NCBI GenBank assembly: GCA_001839685.1
Contig: MLAK01001060.1
Coordinates: 88,503-152,502 of the forward strand
Reading direction: 5' to 3'
Source of the DNA: Tritrichomonas foetus
Lineage: Eukaryota; Parabasalia; Tritrichomonadida; Tritrichomonadidae
Length of the DNA stretch: 64,000 nucleotides
The number at the start of each line of letters is the position of its first letter. The first letter of the stretch is position 1. The notes beneath the pieces are model-generated. The model did not search any database. It was not told the origin of the DNA and saw nothing but the letters and a program-made list of their open reading frames with translations. The position numbers and the translations under genes are program-made. Shown one piece after another: positions 20,129-30,828 of this stretch.

Positions 20129-20307
20129 TGAATTAATTCTGAAATATTAATTATTTTGTACTTAACAATCATTAATTCTAGTTTTTGTGAACATGCTTTC
20201 ATCTATTAAACTTAATCACAAAAGAGAACAATAATAAGAATAAAAAATCACTAAAATTTATTAAGAACGCTTATTTTTATTTCAAACAATAAATAACAAT
20301 TATGTTT

Positions 20308-22926
20308 CTATTCTAGAGACATTAGTATCGATTGAATAGTTTGTTTCTGAAGTTTCTGTTTTTCGATTCTTTCTTGTTTCATTTGATCTATCTTCCTTTG
20401 TCTTTCTTCTATTTTCATAAGTTTTAATTTCCTTTCAAGCTCCAATTTTTGGGCATTTGTTTCTCTTTGTTTTTCCATTAATTTCTGTTTCATCCAAATT
20501 TCCGCATTCCTTTTAGCTAGATCTTTCTCACGTTTTTTCATTAATTCTGATTTCCTTTTATCAGCAGCATCTTCCTTTTCAAGAACATGTTGAACTAATG
20601 CATTTCTTTGTTTATCAATTTTATCACGTTTTGACATAACTTGTTTTACTTTTTGCATATTTCGAAGGCGGTTTTCGTTAACAGCAACTTCTCGTTCCTT
20701 TTGAATGTTCGAAATTCTTTCTTTTTCTACTTGATCTTGCTGCTTAATTTTTTCTTCTTCCAAAATTTGTAGTTTTTCTTGTTCTTTAGCCAATTTAATA
20801 ACTTTCAATCGGCTTTGTATGTCTTTCATTATTCGATCATCATTAGACAACTTTGAATAACGACGATTTGAAGTTGATGAGTGTTGATTTTTCTTAGATT
20901 TATTGATTTTCTTATTTTTTACGATTTTCTTGGCTTGTTTCTTTTTAATTTTCTTTAGTAAAGAGTTTGCTTCAGCTTCTAATTCTTCTTTTCGTTTTTC
21001 TTCTCTTTCAAGGAATGAAGGAATTGGATTCGTCACTTTTTTAACAGGAATTTTAGGTTCTTCAGGTTGAGGAATTTCCTTCTTTTTGTTTTCAGAAAAG
21101 AGACTTTCAGAAACTTGACCATTAAAAACATTTTTAGGTTTCTCGCGGCGACTTTCTTCTTCTTGCTGCTGCTTAATTCTATTTAACATTTCATTTTCAT
21201 CAAATAATCGCGAAGAAACATTTGCAGCAACTGGTGGTGGGGGTGGTTTCTTAACAAAAGTTTGAGGAGGTGTATATTGAATTGGTCTTCTTTGTTTTTC
21301 ATGAAAAGATAAACTGGAATTTTTTTTAGATTCATTTTGGGAATCATTTTTAGGACTGTTTTCGCTGCTGTTGAAGTTTATCAAACGTTTTTTGTTGAGA
21401 GTGTTTTCTGGATTTGATAGGAGAGTTTTTTGAGACTTTTCGTTGTTTTTTTGTTTTGATTTGAACTCATGATCCGAAATTCTGTTGAAATTTGAAATTT
21501 TTGGTGCTTCAAGAATTTTTGGTGTTGAGATTCTTAATAATTTGGATGAATTTGAATTAGTACTTGAATATAAAATTGTGTCAGGATTATCAACAAAAGT
21601 TTCGGGAAGTTTTGAATGCTTTTTAGTCTCATTTTTCGATACATTTTCATGTTTTTCTTCTTCTTTTTCAGAACCTAAATCTGTTTCAACCAAAACTTCG
21701 GTTGGTTTCAAAAGTTTCTTTGGTATTCTTGTTCCTGCATCTTGTGCAAAATCAACAACATCGTTTGATGGTTCAGGTAATGGTGGAAATTCAATTACAG
21801 CTGGCTTTCTTTTCTCTGAATCTTTGCTTGAATTTTCTGTTTCTTTTGGTGGCTCAGGCAGCGGTGGAAAATCAATAACAACTGGTTTTCGTTTATTGTC
21901 ATTTTTTTCTACAATTTTATTTTGATTTTCTGTTATATTGTTGTCGATTTTTGTTTCACCTGGAAGAGGAGGGAATTCAATAACTACCGGCTTTCTTTTA
22001 TTTTGATCTTGCTTTGGTGGTTCTTGAGGTGAATTTTGTGATAGATTTAATAATCGATTTGGTTTAGGTTGAAGGCTAACCAACAGACGATTTGGCTTTG
22101 AAGTTTCTTCTTTTGGTGGATCATTATTAATTTGATTATTTTTACTTTCGTTTTCATCTTTCTTAACAATATTGTTTAAAAGGAATCTTTTTGGTTTTGA
22201 ATTATCTTCAGCATTTGTTTTTTCTTCTTGTTTTGGCGAAATAATAGATGAATTTAATAAAAACCTCTGTTGAGGCTGTTTAGCTTCTTTAGCTTCTTCA
22301 TCATTGGACGATTCCATTACAAAAGCATCATCTGGTGTCGAATTATTTTGTGAATTTTCATCATCTGCAATTTCAAAAGGATCAAAACTTTCGCCGTTAT
22401 CGTCATCTTCATTTTCCTCGATCTCAAAGCTCTGTGGTTGTGGCTCAGGTTTAGAAAATAAACTATTTCCAAGAAGGCGTTTTGGGGCAGGATTATTTTT
22501 ATTAATATTTTCATTTTCTTGAGCAGGAGTGGAATTTTTAAATGTATTTGGGTTTGTCAGGAGTCTGACTGGAGCGCGCTGTGGCTTAGGAGGACTTTTT
22601 GGGGAATTCGAATCTACTTCAAATTGATTATGTTCTGGCATTTCAAAAGGGTCCATATCTGGTTCTTTATATGGAGGTTGTTTATTCAATACTGAATTTT
22701 TTAAACCAAACGAGAATTTCGAATTGGCATTGTTGTTGTTATTGTTTGAAGCGTTATTATTTCTAAAAATTACACCAGGTGTTTGATTATTATTATTATT
22801 TGAAATATTGGATTCATTATTTGTTGGCGGCTTTGGGTTTGGCTTCAGTTCTGAAAAAGTTTGTCCTGGTCGGTATGGATGATAATTGTCGGATCCAGAG
22901 CTTTCTGAATCGAATTCGATCAGCAT
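20308..22926 (-). CDS. disordered, coiled-coil protein with repeated RLL and FPPLP motifs
   Basis: 872 residues. The N-terminal ~560 are low-complexity (poly-Asn, Pro, Glu/Lys) but contain ordered repeats of short motifs: VRLLTNP, KRLLGNSLF, RFLLNSSI, KRFLLNNI, NRLLVSL, NRLLNLS, KKLLKPT, SKLLRIS and KTLLSNP. Three copies of KRKPVVIEFPPLP occur in close variants. Two DPFE motifs are present (MDPFEMPEH, FDPFEIADD). Residues ~620-870 are a long charged coiled coil (QERQRKIDQMKQERIEKQKL type). DPF and dileucine-like motifs recall endocytic adaptor ligands, but this is a guess. No catalytic domain is seen. A long linker/scaffold protein, perhaps cytoskeletal, is the safest description. Confidence 0.8.
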   Translation of the reverse strand: MLIEFDSESSGSDNYHPYRPGQTFSELKPNPKPPTNNESNISNNNNNQTPGVIFRNNNASNNNNNNANSKFSFGLKNSVLNKQPPYKEPDMDPFEMPEHNQFEVDSNSPKSPPKPQRAPVRLLTNPNTFKNSTPAQENENINKNNPAPKRLLGNSLFSKPEPQPQSFEIEENEDDDNGESFDPFEIADDENSQNNSTPDDAFVMESSNDEEAKEAKQPQQRFLLNSSIISPKQEEKTNAEDNSKPKRFLLNNIVKKDENESKNNQINNDPPKEETSKPNRLLVSLQPKPNRLLNLSQNSPQEPPKQDQNKRKPVVIEFPPLPGETKIDNNITENQNKIVEKNDNKRKPVVIDFPPLPEPPKETENSSKDSEKRKPAVIEFPPLPEPSNDVVDFAQDAGTRIPKKLLKPTEVLVETDLGSEKEEEKHENVSKNETKKHSKLPETFVDNPDTILYSSTNSNSSKLLRISTPKILEAPKISNFNRISDHEFKSKQKNNEKSQKTLLSNPENTLNKKRLINFNSSENSPKNDSQNESKKNSSLSFHEKQRRPIQYTPPQTFVKKPPPPPVAANVSSRLFDENEMLNRIKQQQEEESRREKPKNVFNGQVSESLFSENKKKEIPQPEEPKIPVKKVTNPIPSFLEREEKRKEELEAEANSLLKKIKKKQAKKIVKNKKINKSKKNQHSSTSNRRYSKLSNDDRIMKDIQSRLKVIKLAKEQEKLQILEEEKIKQQDQVEKERISNIQKEREVAVNENRLRNMQKVKQVMSKRDKIDKQRNALVQHVLEKEDAADKRKSELMKKREKDLAKRNAEIWMKQKLMEKQRETNAQKLELERKLKLMKIEERQRKIDQMKQERIEKQKLQKQTIQSILMSLE

Positions 22927-23432
22927 GAAATCTTTTTGATGAAAATTTTGGAAATAAATAAAGTACGTTATTTATTCATTGAATTATCATAACTTTTTCA
23001 TTTGAAATGTTGCTTCAAACTTGATCGTTATTTCGATTCAAAAATGAGACGGCCATTTTGGTTCACAAATATTATTGTATTAGTAATCATTTTAAATGAA
23101 ATGACTGAATAATATCAGAATATTTGAGAATTGAGCAAAACTCACTCAATATTATTAACTCGGAAATCTCAATGTTAATTTGGTTTACAAATTTACTTTT
23201 CAGTTATTGGTATTCTAAATTGTAATTGGTATAAAATAATACGCTTAATTCTACATAAGATGTTTATTAGGCAATATTAAAGCCGAATGAGACATATTAC
23301 TTTTCAATGAAATCCTTGATATTTTCAATACGATTTTTTTCGATGAAAACTTTTTACTTAGATAAATGGTCATATTTGTTTATTTCGATTCAATTTTTCA
23401 ACTTATTTTGCAAAGTTCTTCGTCAAACCAAA
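22927..23432. other. divergent promoter region
   Basis: The spacer is shared by the coiled-coil gene (minus) and the BEACH-family gene (plus). AACTTTTTC occurs at 22991-22999, 65 bp upstream of the minus-strand start. The open frame of the BEACH gene extends into 23307-23432, but that segment reads as hydrophobic, AT-driven sequence and is probably leader. Confidence 0.45.
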
Positions 23433-26400
23433 ATGATTTCGAGGATATTTTCCTTGAATTCTGAGCCGACTAACGAAGAAATCCAAGCATCTCCTTATTT
23501 CATAAAAGTTCGAAATTCCTTTTCTGCTTTTCAACAAAACCAACAATTCGAAGATACAAAAATTAAATATTTCCAATCTTTTCTCGACGATTTTACACAT
23601 TTCATTTTTCATGAAACGAACAAAAAGCTCATCGAATTTATTTCAATTGATATGATTCAATCTGCAATGGAATTCTCAACTCTGATCGAATTTGACAAAA
23701 ATCGAATAATGCTCATTTTTAACATCCTCGAAAAAATATTGTTAACAACAAACTTCCAAAAATCTAAAGAAGTTAATGAATTCATATTATCACTTGCTGC
23801 TACTAAGAATGAAATTAATTCTAAAGATGGAATTCAATTATTGAAAAACAATGAAAATATTCTTAAAAAAGTATTTTCTGGTAATTCTTTCTTCTCAGAT
23901 TATGCAAGTAATCGATATTTCATTAAATTCTTTGAAATTTGCTTTTGTGATGTTCACTCTTTAGAATTATGCAGCTTATTTCGTTCTCTGATTTGTGAAA
24001 ATTCTCCAATTGAAGTTCGCTCAAAGCTTGACATTCAAGAGCTACTTAATTATTTAACAAAGCCAATCAACCATGAATTGCATGTTGAACTCATTCAAAT
24101 TCTGATAAAACTTGTTTCATCAAATGAGAAATTTCGATTCTATTTCAATGATAATCACCAATTCACTTCTTTAACAGATTTATTTCCAGATAACTATTCA
24201 TTTATTGAAAATTGTTTTAATGATTTAATTTTTTCACCACCTAATGATTTTATTATTTTGAGAAATATTATTTTATTCTATCAAAAGCATCCAAAATATC
24301 AAGATCAAATTTTTCATTGGATTTTTGAAATCATTCAAGAACATGAAGAATTTATTGATGATATAGAGAAAGTAATCCCTCTTTCAAACTGGGTCACCCA
24401 TAACACTTCAATAAATACTCTTTTAGATACAATGAATATAATTGCTCAAATTAAAAGTGAAATCGTCCCACAGTTTTTGTCACCATTATTTGCTTTATTA
24501 TGCAAAGGTGAATCAGAATTATCTCAATATCTTTCAAGTCTACAAGTTATTGAGAGACAGATTGTTTTGCATCAGGTATCACTAAGTTATTTACTAGAAT
24601 CCCTATTTTTGCAAACCTTTGTTATAAACACACCTTTAGATATTTTAGGAAATTTATTTTCTGAATCTTACACATTTGCCCAATTAGTGTATGATATCTT
24701 TGCGTTAAAGAGTGCTGAAGCCCTCCGTTCAGATGTTCTAAACAAGCTTATTCAAATGGCAGCCAAATTTCCCAACAATGCACATTTCCTTTCAATTTTT
24801 TTAGTTGTCTCAGATTCACATCAAAACGTTGCAGACATCATGAAAATTATTTTGAATGAACAAAAAGGTGAATTATGCATTTCTCTTGGTAGCTCATTTC
24901 CAAAAAGTGATATTATAATTCAATATTTTCTTCAGGAAAATGGAATTGAATGGCTTGATCAAGTTTTTAAAAAGAATATAATTGATATTATGCAATTTAG
25001 ATTCATGATTAATGCTTTAACAATGAGATATTTAATTAAAGATGCAGATGATTATATTTTATCGTTACCTAAAGATCATCTTCTATTTTGTCTCTCAAAG
25101 CCAAGCCTAAAAGTTTTAGCATACGGTTATGAAAACGCCCATTCATTTTATCCATTGAAATTACCATCGATCTTTCCTTTAATTGACTGTCCTGATTCTA
25201 TTGATCCTTATAATGCTTATTTAATTGGAAAAAGGGTTTTACATACATTCGAAAACCCTTTAGAACTAAAAATCATCAACCAAGTAGCAAATCGATATTT
25301 ATCAGATGAAATCTTCAAGAAAATTTTATATTCAGCTACACCTGCACAAATGGAAAATTTCTGTGATCTTTCTATAGATCATTTCCCCATTTTTCAAGTT
25401 TTCGAATTTTCTGAAGATCATGTTTTTGATTTATCATTTACGAGTTTATCATTCTGGTTCAAATTTGGACCAACTTTACTTACTGAGTTTAAAGTTCCAT
25501 TCTTCCATGTAGATAAGCTTCATCTGTATACCCGAAATTTATCAGTTATTGCCAATTATGAGGGTGTTGAATATGAAACTCCAATTGATCCTTTTAAATG
25601 GAATCATGTTTTCATTTCTGTTTCAGCACAGAGAGCATCACATCAAATTAAAATTAGAATTAATACACATAAAGCAATTTTTCATTCAGCAACTTCTGTT
25701 GAAAAGCTCTCAAATTTCGAATTCACTGGATATTCATCATATTTGTTCCTTGGATCAGCCATTAGAATCTATGAAGATAATAAATGTAAAGAAATTGATA
25801 CAATTTATCAAAGTGGGCCTTCATTTATTACACCACTTCATGAATCAATTATCATTACACCTTATTCAACGGATAAAATAAAGAAAGGTAAAAATTTATT
25901 ACCTGTTAAATATAAAGGTTTTCCATCTCACTTTTTAGCTAAGAGAAAATTGAATCTTTTATTGGAACGAATGGAAAATGAGCCTAAGGATGATAAAGAA
26001 TTTGAATCAATGATTAGTCTTTGTTATAAAATCTATTCGATTATGAAAAACGCACTTCCTGATTTCTTCCGCCTGATTTTAACTGTTTATACAAAAGTAC
26101 CAAATTTCGTTACATTAAAACTATTTAAGAACACGCTATCATTTTTCACTAAACATAAAAAGAAAGAAGAGGTAATCGATACTATAATTGGTCATAGGGA
26201 ATTATGGGACAAAATTCCTAATGAAATAATTATTGGTGCGATATTAACATACTTTGATGATTTCTCATTCTATGACAAATTTGATAAACTTGAACAATTT
26301 TTCGTAAGTAGAGCTTTTTATAATCAGGAAAGTACTTTCCTGATTGAAATAATTCTCCATTCTCTTAAACGTTCATGGAGACTAATTGATGCCTTTTTTG

Positions 26401-29400
26401 TTTCCTCTCACTTTCTCGAAAACAATGAAAATCCTTGTGAAGATACGAAAGAATTTGATCAAGAAATTAAAGTTGAGAAAAATGGAAAGATAGAAGTTTT
26501 AAAAAAAGTTAAAAATACAGTATTCCAGAAAACTATTGCCAATAGCCTTAAGAATTTGATAGTTACAACAAAAATTGTAGATTTTTTACCAATTGACGAT
26601 TTAATGAGCTTATTTATTTTATCACAACAAGACATGAGATCGCTGTTGTTTTCTATTTTCATGGAAATTGAGATGGCTGCACCAAATACAATATTTTTGG
26701 ATGATGTCTTTTTATCTTTAATTTCTCCACTCTTTGTAAATGAATCTGTTTGGAATGAAATGTTTTGCCTTCTCACTGATGATGGAAAAAACATTTCCAA
26801 ACCAAGTCTGATTTTACCATTATTATCGCTTGTTTGGGGACTCACTGCAGCATCTTTACAATCTATGCTAACTCATGGAAAACCTCTAACATTATCTGCG
26901 AACATGTCAAAAATCATCAATTTCTTATCATATAATTCAAAGAACCTCTCAAATAATCCAGCGGTTCATAAATTCATCATAACTTGGTATCCATTTGTTC
27001 TTGGCTGTTCATCACCTTCATCCTCATCTTCAAGTAGTTTAATTAGTGAAGATTTAATATTGATCCCAGCAATAAAAATGGAAAATACTTCATTGACACC
27101 ACCAAATCCGATCCAATTCATGTCAAATATCTGGGAAACAGTAATTAAAAATGCAAAACTTCCTTTAACATCAGAAAAAGAAATTGACGTTCAACTATTT
27201 ACCAATTTCATGTTTCAATCAGAGATCTTTAATTTATATGCAAATTATATTCTTTCGATTTCAAATAATCATGCACTTGAAATCCTTGAATCATTTTTAG
27301 CTGTTCCAATTTTTTCCAAGAATTCGAGTTACGCGAAATTGTATGCTGGTAACTTTATTCGTTTGCTTTTAAATAATGCAGCTGAAGGATTCAATCAAGA
27401 AATGCAAATTATTGGACTTTTATCTACAATTCATTATAATAGTGCATTTGGATACTTAAATTCCAGCACACTGACAACTATTATTTCTGATGTTTTTGTT
27501 TTAGCTTCTGTCATAAAAGCAATAGATCCAACAATTTTTCAAACAAATCTAAATACCATCAATCTCTTATTGTTGGATTTACTTTTGAAAATTGATCAAG
27601 AAAATTTATCGATTTTGTATAAAATTCTTTTACAACATTTAATAATTCTATCAAATATCATTTCATTAACGAATTCTGTGGAATTGTATTTGGATTTCTT
27701 TTTACAGACTTATTCTGATTGTATTCAAACTTTTGATAATTTCTTTCCTAAGTTTTTAACTGCACTGCAATTGAAACAATCTGATTTCAAGCAAATTGAG
27801 CTGCTTTTAAACCATAAAACACTCGAAGTCAAAAATTATTATCAAAATTTACCTAATTATTTAACTCAAACCAGATTAATTGTTAAACAAATAAATGATA
27901 TTTGTATTGCAAATATGCATTCTTCTTTAACTGATCTTAAAGAATATTCCAGAATCTTTTCAATTTCGTATGTTGTTGCCTATCAAAGGCAAAAGCAATT
28001 TTCATCAACATTAAAATCAATTTTAATAGCAGCCAACAATTTTTGGTGCTCCAAAATGGTATGGGAAAAAATAGTTAATGACTACCAAAACTCCAAACTT
28101 CTTGAAAAGTATCCTGAATCATATTCTGAAAATGATTCATTCAATAAAAATGAAAGCGAAAGTGAATATTTGCGTTATCAAATTGCACCATTTTCTTTAC
28201 CATTAAGAATTCCAAAAATATATGTAAAAACTGTTTTTAATTCAAATAAAGAAGCTGAAATGTTTATCAACAATATGAATTTATACAAACTACCACTGAA
28301 CTTAACATCATTCCAACAATTAAATCTTCAAAACTATGCCTATTGTACAATTTTACGGTATGCAAATGAATTTAAATCGATTATTTGTTATTCTAAAGCA
28401 GAAAACTCAATTGTTTTTATTCCATTTTGCTTGTTTGAATGTGATAATAAACCACTGACACCAAATATCGAAATGATACAATTTGTCAAAGACGTTGTAA
28501 ATGGAATGTGGGGTTCATCATCAGTCAAATTGTTTGAAAGGCGAATTTTGTTAAAAATTCCAATTGACTCAATTTTATTCTTGAAAGAAATTAAAGAAAA
28601 TGAATATTGTATTTGGTCAATTGTCTCTGGGTATTTCATTGTTAAAGATCTCGAAAAAGGTAATATTTTGTCTTACTTTGGAACACTAAATTATTCAAAT
28701 GTTATTAAATTTGAATCAGATATTCAAAAGGTTTGTAATAATTATGAAAAAGCCAAAATTTCTGATTATGAGTTTTTAATGAATTTGAACATACAAAAAG
28801 GAAAAGTTATTAGTGAGATACAAAACTTCCCTATTTTACCAAAACCTTTCATTGATTCTAAGAATAACTTAATTGCAGCTTTGACAGAGGTTGTTTCGGA
28901 AAATTCACATTTACCTCTTTCATTAGAAGACGATGAAATTTCCGAATTTGTGAAAACACAATTTCAAGTTGAAATTCAAAATGTGAATAAACAACCTAAA
29001 TTAGAAGTTAATAACTATAAATCACACAAAATCTCAGAATTATGCTCGAATAAATGTAAATTGGATATAAACCCATCCACCAATCAAATTCTTCCAAATC
29101 TACCAAAATATTCAATTCGAATTTTTTCGAATCATCAATCTACTTTTTATATTGTTGCCAATAGAAGTAGAATGTCATTATCATTAATGTCAATTAGCAA
29201 TAATACTCAAAATGATAATGATAAAAATCAGGCATACGATCTGAAAAAAGTATATGAGGAAAAATCGCCTGTTTTCGGGCGTATCACACAGTTGAATGGC
29301 TCACAAAATGGACTTTTCTTTTCAATTGACTTTAATTATGAGATTTCATATGCTTATCGAATTGTATACAATAAGAATATTCCTATATGTTTTAGATTTG

Positions 29401-29939
29401 TCCGTGATATATCATTTGATCTTGGTGTAAAAACTTCTATTTCTGGTGTTGATTGGATGGCTGTTTCACAATCAGGAAAGAAACTGTTTTTCTGGCACTT
29501 GTTTAGAAACACAGTTCATAAAATCCTTGTTTTCCAAAATCTAATCAATTTAATTCGAATTGACGACAACTTTGGAATTGTCTGGCTCATCTTGCAAAAC
29601 AATAAAAACGAAAATGGTAATGAAATTGAAACTGTTCGAATTTTGTCGTTAAATGGCGAAGAATTGGGCGCATCAAATATATTGAATGATAAAAAAGTGA
29701 CGGCTCTTTCTGTGGTTAATCTACCAAGTCATTTTACTAATCGTTTGGCAATCTGTGGATTTGATGATGGATCTTTATGCTTTTTGTCTCTGAATGTTAA
29801 AACTTATGAAATGACTATTTTGCCATTAAATTCCATGCATACACGAAAAATCACAAACATTTCTATAAATGAATTAGGTAATACCTTTATTTCATGTGAC
29901 CAGAGAGGTACCTCTTACCTATGGTCATACGAAAAATGA
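23433..29939 (+). CDS. BEACH-family giant protein with the BEACH core deleted
   Basis: 2,168 residues from the ATG at 23433 (MISRIFSLNSEP); an in-frame ATG at 23307 would add 42 residues. The N-terminal ~1,500 residues are an ARM/HEAT-like solenoid with a concanavalin-A-like insert (VIANYEGVEYETPIDPFKWN, nt ~25550). A PH-like region follows (nt ~28200-28700). At nt ~28761-28850 the opening of a BEACH domain is clear (ISDYEFLMNLNIQKGKVISE, then IQNFPILPKPF). Only ~30 residues later the sequence jumps to the post-BEACH linker (VEIQNVNKQPKLEV, normally xxNxGQxPxKLF) and C-terminal WD40 repeats (CGFDDGSLCFLSL, GTSYLWSYEK). About 200 residues of the BEACH fold are therefore missing in frame. Intact relatives (LYST, neurobeachin, LvsA types) act in membrane trafficking and lysosome biology. 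Confidence 0.8.
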   Translation: MISRIFSLNSEPTNEEIQASPYFIKVRNSFSAFQQNQQFEDTKIKYFQSFLDDFTHFIFHETNKKLIEFISIDMIQSAMEFSTLIEFDKNRIMLIFNILEKILLTTNFQKSKEVNEFILSLAATKNEINSKDGIQLLKNNENILKKVFSGNSFFSDYASNRYFIKFFEICFCDVHSLELCSLFRSLICENSPIEVRSKLDIQELLNYLTKPINHELHVELIQILIKLVSSNEKFRFYFNDNHQFTSLTDLFPDNYSFIENCFNDLIFSPPNDFIILRNIILFYQKHPKYQDQIFHWIFEIIQEHEEFIDDIEKVIPLSNWVTHNTSINTLLDTMNIIAQIKSEIVPQFLSPLFALLCKGESELSQYLSSLQVIERQIVLHQVSLSYLLESLFLQTFVINTPLDILGNLFSESYTFAQLVYDIFALKSAEALRSDVLNKLIQMAAKFPNNAHFLSIFLVVSDSHQNVADIMKIILNEQKGELCISLGSSFPKSDIIIQYFLQENGIEWLDQVFKKNIIDIMQFRFMINALTMRYLIKDADDYILSLPKDHLLFCLSKPSLKVLAYGYENAHSFYPLKLPSIFPLIDCPDSIDPYNAYLIGKRVLHTFENPLELKIINQVANRYLSDEIFKKILYSATPAQMENFCDLSIDHFPIFQVFEFSEDHVFDLSFTSLSFWFKFGPTLLTEFKVPFFHVDKLHLYTRNLSVIANYEGVEYETPIDPFKWNHVFISVSAQRASHQIKIRINTHKAIFHSATSVEKLSNFEFTGYSSYLFLGSAIRIYEDNKCKEIDTIYQSGPSFITPLHESIIITPYSTDKIKKGKNLLPVKYKGFPSHFLAKRKLNLLLERMENEPKDDKEFESMISLCYKIYSIMKNALPDFFRLILTVYTKVPNFVTLKLFKNTLSFFTKHKKKEEVIDTIIGHRELWDKIPNEIIIGAILTYFDDFSFYDKFDKLEQFFVSRAFYNQESTFLIEIILHSLKRSWRLIDAFFVSSHFLENNENPCEDTKEFDQEIKVEKNGKIEVLKKVKNTVFQKTIANSLKNLIVTTKIVDFLPIDDLMSLFILSQQDMRSLLFSIFMEIEMAAPNTIFLDDVFLSLISPLFVNESVWNEMFCLLTDDGKNISKPSLILPLLSLVWGLTAASLQSMLTHGKPLTLSANMSKIINFLSYNSKNLSNNPAVHKFIITWYPFVLGCSSPSSSSSSSLISEDLILIPAIKMENTSLTPPNPIQFMSNIWETVIKNAKLPLTSEKEIDVQLFTNFMFQSEIFNLYANYILSISNNHALEILESFLAVPIFSKNSSYAKLYAGNFIRLLLNNAAEGFNQEMQIIGLLSTIHYNSAFGYLNSSTLTTIISDVFVLASVIKAIDPTIFQTNLNTINLLLLDLLLKIDQENLSILYKILLQHLIILSNIISLTNSVELYLDFFLQTYSDCIQTFDNFFPKFLTALQLKQSDFKQIELLLNHKTLEVKNYYQNLPNYLTQTRLIVKQINDICIANMHSSLTDLKEYSRIFSISYVVAYQRQKQFSSTLKSILIAANNFWCSKMVWEKIVNDYQNSKLLEKYPESYSENDSFNKNESESEYLRYQIAPFSLPLRIPKIYVKTVFNSNKEAEMFINNMNLYKLPLNLTSFQQLNLQNYAYCTILRYANEFKSIICYSKAENSIVFIPFCLFECDNKPLTPNIEMIQFVKDVVNGMWGSSSVKLFERRILLKIPIDSILFLKEIKENEYCIWSIVSGYFIVKDLEKGNILSYFGTLNYSNVIKFESDIQKVCNNYEKAKISDYEFLMNLNIQKGKVISEIQNFPILPKPFIDSKNNLIAALTEVVSENSHLPLSLEDDEISEFVKTQFQVEIQNVNKQPKLEVNNYKSHKISELCSNKCKLDINPSTNQILPNLPKYSIRIFSNHQSTFYIVANRSRMSLSLMSISNNTQNDNDKNQAYDLKKVYEEKSPVFGRITQLNGSQNGLFFSIDFNYEISYAYRIVYNKNIPICFRFVRDISFDLGVKTSISGVDWMAVSQSGKKLFFWHLFRNTVHKILVFQNLINLIRIDDNFGIVWLILQNNKNENGNEIETVRILSLNGEELGASNILNDKKVTALSVVNLPSHFTNRLAICGFDDGSLCFLSLNVKTYEMTILPLNSMHTRKITNISINELGNTFISCDQRGTSYLWSYEK

Positions 29940-30822
29940 CATTTTAGGTATGAATTTTAAGTCCAACTGGAAGCATTTTCATGCTTCTTTTTTTCTATCT
30001 TTATGTAAGTTTTTATTTATAAATATATTATTTCTTTCATTTTATTTTGTTTGTTTTGGTGACTTTTTTGTTTGAATACTATCAAATCACCCAAAATCAT
30101 TTTTATTTATTTATTTATTTATTATTATTATTTTGTGATTAAACAAATGTTAGCATTTAAATAACAAGCATATTCTAAAGGGTAAAAGATGTTTGGATGT
30201 TATCATGGTATGGAGTTGAATGACTCTACGAAGTTCATCAATGAATACATTTTCATCGTTTACTGGTTACTTTTTAAAATATTGAGAAATATTGGAGATC
30301 TTTCTTCATATTAACAGTTTACGAAATTGAAATGATTCTTAAGTAACTTCAATATTTGGGCTCTCTAATGATCTTTATTTCACTGATAAGTGTACTTTTT
30401 TTATTTTGAGTACTTGATTAGAAAAAATGAAAAGGATGAAGCCTTTCCTCCACCAAAAATATAGCTGACTTACTTGCAATATTTTCATTCATGAGTAATG
30501 CTTATCTAGTGTTTTAATCCTTATTACCTACAATGGGTAGTATCTTCCAAATTCAATTTTCATCATAAGCAACAATTATATAAATTCACTTCTTGTATAC
30601 ATCCATGAACAACAGTTAAACAAAAAGAGGTTATTTTCTATGAGTCTATTCAAAAAATAAATATCTCTGAAAAAATATCAGAAATTATGAGGAATTATTT
30701 TTTCAATGACCGAATATCACGGGATGTTTGAATAATGGCCATATAAGTAAACAAATCATATATGTCGTATTTATTGAATTATTCAGTTACAAAATAAAAA
30801 ACTTTTTCTGAAAATCAGCGTT
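29940..30822. other. 0.9-kb intergenic region
   Basis: AT-rich with a short (TATT)n-like stretch near 30100-30130. AACTTTTTC lies at 30800-30808, 20 bp before the ankyrin gene start and in opposite orientation to it. No gene is seen. Confidence 0.45.
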
Positions 30823-30828
30823 TCACAA
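30823..30828 (+). promoter_or_regulatory. initiator-like TCACAA before the ankyrin gene
   Basis: TCACAA directly abuts the ATG at 30829 and fits TCA+1Y(T/A), predicting a leader of only a few bases. Confidence 0.4.

Noticed and set aside
20017..20202. Minus-strand frame with a KVKHQTQKENIKHKKKTSNT-like repeat
   Set aside because: It is a reading of the 20-bp minisatellite, whose unit is not a multiple of three.
23307..23432. 42-codon N-terminal extension of the BEACH-family gene
   Set aside because: Hydrophobic AT-driven sequence before a typical start MISRIFSLNSEP; could be a signal-like leader but is not expected for this cytosolic family.
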